Source: Thermoplasmata archaeon (lineage in GTDB: Archaea > Thermoplasmatota > Thermoplasmata > Thermoplasmatales > GCA-001856825). From it: a stretch of DNA of 54,130 bases. The notes beneath the pieces are model-generated. The model was not told where the DNA came from. It did not search any database and was given only the letters and a program-made list of their open reading frames with translations. The number at the start of each line of letters is the position of its first letter. Within the stretch, counting starts at the first letter, position 1. The stretch spans positions 1 through 54,130 of the forward strand of contig JAJYUV010000010.1 of assembly GCA_021792355.1 (NCBI GenBank), in the 5' to 3' direction. Positions 51,371 to 54,130 of the stretch are shown here, one piece after another. A program made the translations under genes and the position numbers.

Positions 51371-51693
51371 ATCTTGGACATCAACTTCTTTCTTTCTTTT
51401 GCGTTGTACCCTGTCACTTCCTCCAGAAACCGATTATAAATCTTAATTATCGCTTCTTGATCCTTACTTGGTGAGGTCTTGGTTTCCACAGAAATCTCTT
51501 TCTTTCCAGCGACTTCGGCGGTCACTTCTAAAGATTCAGAATAAGTTGAAATAAACTGATTTCCTTTCTTTCTTACACTACCGAAAATCTCCTTCATTTT
51601 CGTTTCCAACAAATTTTCTCCAACTTCCTTCTTGCATGGGTACTTTCTCATCCAACCAGAATGATTTGCAATATTAAATCGTAATGCAGTCAT
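51367..51693 (-). CDS. Uncharacterised small protein upstream of ADP-forming acetyl-CoA synthetase (possibly DUF5611)
   Basis: 108 residues. Central beta-rich part (NQFISTYSESLEVTAEVAGKKEISVETKTS) and C-terminal helix EAIIKIYNRFLEEVTGYNAKERKKL. It resembles the DUF5611 proteins I recall from Thermoplasmata, but this is not certain. First gene of the acetyl-CoA synthetase operon, with a TATA box CTTTAAATC about 25-32 bases upstream and an ATGA overlap with the alpha subunit. Confidence 0.65.
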   Translation of the reverse strand: MTALRFNIANHSGWMRKYPCKKEVGENLLETKMKEIFGSVRKKGNQFISTYSESLEVTAEVAGKKEISVETKTSPSKDQEAIIKIYNRFLEEVTGYNAKERKKLMSKI

Positions 51694-51839
51694 GTCTATT
51701 TGTGTAATAAGTCAGATTTAAAGACAGAGTTTGATAACCTTAAGATTGTCTTTATTATTCTCTTCATCCTATCAGATTCGAAAGGCAGTAGAGATAGAGC
51801 TAGCATCTGAAATTTTAGAGACACGGTCAGCACCTGCCA

Positions 51840-51873
51840 ACTTTACAGAACCCTATTTTTGGTTCTGTAAAGT
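51840..51873. repeat. Perfect 13-bp inverted repeat (hairpin)
   Basis: ACTTTACAGAACC and GGTTCTGTAAAGT are exact complements around an 8-base loop CTATTTTT. The longest perfect short-loop hairpin I found in the window. It is not at the immediate end of any gene, so it is not a simple terminator of a neighbour. Confidence 0.7.
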
Positions 51874-51923
51874 CTTTGAATGCTGGACAGGGCTGTCAAA
51901 AGTAGAATGCTAAGATTGAAACC

Positions 51924-51959
51924 CCAACCTGATCCCAAAACTCTCGCAAGATAGGTTGG
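51924..51959. repeat. Inverted repeat CCAACCT/AGGTTGG
   Basis: Seven perfect pairs, extended by ATC/GAT past a one-base bulge, giving a stem of about 10 pairs. Lies 51 bases after the preceding hairpin, so the two could belong to one folded RNA. Confidence 0.45.
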
Positions 51960-52167
51960 TGTTAGTGAACTAAAGCCGAATTTTGGACAGACTCTTGAAA
52001 TGACTCAGTGCTGCTCAATTTTAGCTGAATGAGGTCGAAGAAAGGAGTGATGAGACCGAATCAGAGAGAATAAAGGTCTCAAAGGTACACTGAAGGCGAA
52101 AGTTGAAGAGTAGCACAGCGAGGACATATTGATGTTTCCAGGACAGTACAGATGGTTACCATATTTA

Positions 52168-52962
52168 TTATCCTAAGAGAGCTGCCTCTTCATCTATATA
52201 CTGTTTTATTTCTTCTTTCCTATCATAGAAAGAAGTCATTTGCTTGTCTGATGCGTCTGTGATTTTTTTTCTGTTTGGTTTAGATAACTCATCGAAATAT
52301 TCGTGTATAATTATCGCCCTGAATTGTCTGTTAATCCACTCTCTGTATTTCAATATTGAAATAACTGTGTTTAAGGCTCGTTCGTTACTCCATACCGCAT
52401 ATACAAAAAACGGTACTTTTGTCAAATCTAGTCTAGCATCGACAGCATAGACTTTTTCTTCATCCCTAGCTGGATCTGACCAACTCTCAGAGACTCTTTC
52501 ATAGTTAGACTTCAAAAACGAAATGAGGTCCTCAAGGAATGCTCTCTTTACTCTTTCTCTGGAAAGAAAGTCTATGTCTGATATCTTAGTTAAGGCCTGA
52601 AGGTAACTATAGAGATACTCTCCGTACCTGCTGTCGCCGATAGGAGTTGTTATTTGTCCATCATCGTACTCTAGATGGAACATACTAGTTATTGACCTGA
52701 ATAATTCTGATCGCACGTTGTCGCCTTCAAATAACTCATCAGTATCCATCCAGTACGATAGGTGCATAATAGTATGCCCACCATCGGTTAGATAATATCT
52801 CCCGTTTTCTAAGACCAAATATACCACAAAACCGTCACCATCTTCAAAAGTAAATGGAGTCAAGACCTGATATCGATCGATCCCTTTACTCTCGAGTCTG
52901 ATATCACTACATACTTTGGCCTTAAAATCCCTAAGAATAGCACCTCTTGCCTCATCAACCAT
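52168..52962 (-). CDS. DUF1828-like domain protein
   Basis: 264 residues. The N-terminal 90 residues have the DUF1828 pattern: a helix with a short strand, TFEDGDGFVVYLVLENGRYYLTDGGHTIMHL, where the DGD and L-T-D-G-G elements are characteristic. The C-terminal part (about 150-264) is alpha/beta with AVDARLDLTKVPFFVYAVW and may be the DUF1829-like half. Such proteins are found in prophages and accessory regions; function is not established. It overlaps the upstream partner gene by 8 bases, so they are co-expressed. Confidence 0.75.
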   Translation of the reverse strand: MVDEARGAILRDFKAKVCSDIRLESKGIDRYQVLTPFTFEDGDGFVVYLVLENGRYYLTDGGHTIMHLSYWMDTDELFEGDNVRSELFRSITSMFHLEYDDGQITTPIGDSRYGEYLYSYLQALTKISDIDFLSRERVKRAFLEDLISFLKSNYERVSESWSDPARDEEKVYAVDARLDLTKVPFFVYAVWSNERALNTVISILKYREWINRQFRAIIIHEYFDELSKPNRKKITDASDKQMTSFYDRKEEIKQYIDEEAALLG

Positions 52963-53437
52963 GTTCTAACCTCGTTTGTCTCTTATCTCCAATGTGGATA
53001 TTGGCAATAGTACATAGATACTTAAAGGCTTCATCCATAGTCGAATATTTATCCGTTGCCACTGCGTGATCTTCAGGTTTAAACCCCGCGACTTGGTACC
53101 TTTCTGATGCCTTGTGTAAATGGTAAGTTATATCTAAGTTATCACTTTCAATTTTATTTGTATGGATATGACTCTTGCCGTTGCATCTAATTAAATTTAT
53201 TCGCTGAGTACTATCTGGGACTTTGTAAGAAAGACCTACGGTGAAATCTAGAGAATCAGTAACAAGCTGTCTCCAAAAGATCATGAATATCTCATTTCCT
53301 TGCGAATCAGTCACTAACACATCCTTTTTCCTATGCGCCCCAGAAATTTTCCATTTCGTATTCCTTAAGACAGAGTCCTGAAGGTACTTGTCATCTGCTA
53401 TGAGATTATCAATCTGACTATCAGTCAAGATAACCAT
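52955..53437 (-). CDS. Unknown protein coupled to the DUF1828-like gene
   Basis: 160 residues. Predicted beta-rich centre (NTKWKISGAHRKKDVLVTDSQGNEIFMIFWRQ, DFTVGLSYKVP, RINLIRCNGKSHIHTN) and a C-terminal helix TMDEAFKYLCTIANIHI. It has no metal motif or transmembrane segment. Genes of this shape next to DUF1828 proteins are, in my memory, annotated as DUF6978-like, but I am not sure. The overlap and shared strand mark a two-gene module. Confidence 0.65.
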   Translation of the reverse strand: MVILTDSQIDNLIADDKYLQDSVLRNTKWKISGAHRKKDVLVTDSQGNEIFMIFWRQLVTDSLDFTVGLSYKVPDSTQRINLIRCNGKSHIHTNKIESDNLDITYHLHKASERYQVAGFKPEDHAVATDKYSTMDEAFKYLCTIANIHIGDKRQTRLEHG

Positions 53438-53753
53438 ACAGAACTACTCACTCTTCTTTTCATCTTTTGGAAATCTATTTTCCTGAGGCATATTCAAACA
53501 ATTATATAATACTTGCTTAGTTAAATGTTTTCGTTTAGCTTTGATTTTCTGTTTCTTAAATAGGGAACTTGAATAGACCAATACTAATCAATGTGCAAGT
53601 ACTAACCATGATCTGGACTGGACCATTTCTAACCCTGAGCACATTAGTGCTAATGCTGCCCTTTGACAAAAGTATTTTAGGCATCCATTTATTGGTTTTT
53701 GCTTGATCCAAACTGCAGATAAGTCCGAAGCTGAGATTTCTTCTCTCAAGGGA
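53438..53753. other. Divergent intergenic region before the methyltransferase
   Basis: About 300 bases between the two-gene module and the methyltransferase start. It includes an A/T-rich promoter-like stretch (ATTATATAATA near 53499-53510) that could serve the module. The methyltransferase frame is open back to 53667, with a possible TTG start at 53703, so part of this may be coding. Confidence 0.4.
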
Positions 53754-54130
53754 ATGAGATATATCAAGAAGGAAGAGTATAAACAATTCATTCAAACTCA
53801 CAGCTTCGTGGAGATTGAAAATACTAAGGTGAATATTCAGAAGAATTGGAAAATAAGCGAATATCAACCTTCAAAGTACATTCCTGAAGAGTGGACCGTC
53901 TGGAGTTTCCCAGATCGAGGTGACTGGGCAACCCACGTTGGAAATTACAGGGGAAATTGGAGTCCCTACATTCCTAGAAATCTAATTGACAGATTCACTG
54001 TTACAGGAGACTTGGTTCTTGATCCAATGATGGGTAGCGGGACCACCTTGGTTGAGAGCAAATTGATGGGAAGGAACGGTATTGGAGTGGACATCAATCT
54101 AGACTCTGTAATGGTAAGTATGAACAGGCT
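53754..54130 (+). CDS. DNA methyltransferase (N4/N6 type), 3' end cut by window edge
   Basis: 125 residues of a DNA amino-methyltransferase. WSFPDRGDWATHVGNYRGNWSPYIPRNLIDRF is a motif X-like segment, followed directly by motif I as LVLDPMMGSGTTLVESKL and GIGVDIN (strand 2 end). The catalytic (D/N/S)PPY motif IV is expected past the edge, so the motif order is X-I-IV. It is probably part of a restriction-modification or other defence system, or an orphan; the partner lies outside the window. ATG chosen; an in-frame TTG lies 17 codons upstream. Confidence 0.85.
   Translation, partial: MRYIKKEEYKQFIQTHSFVEIENTKVNIQKNWKISEYQPSKYIPEEWTVWSFPDRGDWATHVGNYRGNWSPYIPRNLIDRFTVTGDLVLDPMMGSGTTLVESKLMGRNGIGVDINLDSVMVSMNR

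Larger units (their letters stand above)
51694..52167. other. Hairpin-rich region without a gene
   Basis: About 470 bases with no credible reading frame. It contains three strong inverted repeats in 240 bases (listed separately where best): 51840-51873, 51924-51959 and 52051-52081. It separates the core acetyl-CoA synthetase operon from the accessory-looking genes at the right edge. It could be a structured RNA gene, a decayed mobile element, or both. Confidence 0.5.

Noticed and set aside
52047..52093. Possible C/D box sRNA (GTGATGA ... CTGA)
   Set aside because: The outer C and D boxes and spacing fit, but no convincing internal D' and C' boxes or terminal stem are visible; the GAGACC/GGTCTC pairing inside argues for another structure.
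53608..53706. Short hydrophobic frame of about 32 residues before the methyltransferase
   Set aside because: No promoter or ribosome site and no conserved feature; overlaps the open methyltransferase frame.
53556..53867. 103-codon minus-strand frame near the right edge
   Set aside because: Antisense to the methyltransferase N-terminus; Leu/Ser-rich shadow sequence.
1..54130. CRISPR array, insertion sequence or rRNA
   Set aside because: No regularly spaced direct repeats, no transposase motif and no rRNA segment were found on reading through the window.

Overview
The window is archaeal and most likely from a member of the Thermoplasmata (Thermoplasmatales-like). The evidence is ribosomal protein L40e, RNase P protein Rnp4, pantoate kinase, the bifunctional class V FBP aldolase/phosphatase, ADP-forming acetyl-CoA synthetase, an archaeal-type ProRS ending in Tyr, a freestanding ThrRS editing domain, and CCA-less tRNA genes. 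Many genes have an A/T-only TATA box 24-31 bases before the start codon, the signature of leaderless transcription. Inside operons, starts are instead set by ATGA overlaps or short GGTGA/GGAGGTGA sites. The class assignment is an inference, because no rRNA gene is present.

Layout from left to right. 1-2343: the cut end of an isochorismatase-type hydrolase, tRNA-Ser(CGA), a CPA2 cation/proton antiporter and tRNA-Thr(UGU). 2571-10852: a catabolic block (Gfo/Idh dehydrogenase, MFS transporter, M24 peptidase-like enzyme, BKACE-type beta-keto acid cleavage enzyme, SDR), then an SCP2 protein, an alpha/beta hydrolase, an APC permease and a membrane-anchored winged-helix regulator. 10972-16760: housekeeping genes. 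L40e is followed by a tightly overlapped operon cysS - nicotinamidase - nicotinate phosphoribosyltransferase - pyroglutamyl peptidase (NAD salvage and peptide turnover), and the divergent pair coaBC - pantoate kinase (CoA synthesis). 16752-19451: an iron-type ABC importer behind a 22-bp perfect palindrome. 19501-24654: DNA glycosylase, acylphosphatase, peroxiredoxin, purM, a tRNA guanine-N2 methyltransferase and a class I methyltransferase.

24626-27801 is an operon queE - AMMECR1 - pyrC - rnp4. Its queE gene carries a mini-intein between the second and third cysteines of the radical-SAM motif, and the first intein residue appears to be Thr. A SufR-like regulator then diverges from the complete sufCBDSU Fe-S assembly operon (28550-33491), with a palindrome between them. 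33730-46878: a MeaB/ArgK GTPase, FBP aldolase/phosphatase, pheS, the pstSCAB phosphate importer, proS, small membrane proteins, a glyoxalase-fold protein, a conserved unknown gene with its own palindromic operator, the ThrRS editing domain, a DtxR-like regulator and tRNA-Val(UAC). 46929-51693: glnA, a zinc alcohol dehydrogenase and the split ADP-forming acetyl-CoA synthetase operon.

From 51694 to the right edge the character changes. A hairpin-rich stretch of about 470 bases without a gene is followed by an overlapping pair (a DUF1828-like protein and an unknown partner) and the start of a divergent DNA methyltransferase. This could be the left flank of an accessory or defence island. The most notable observations are the unusual QueE intein, the palindromic operators (iron transporter, suf, pst, unknown gene), the ThrRS editing domain with a changed active-site position, and the right-edge accessory module.
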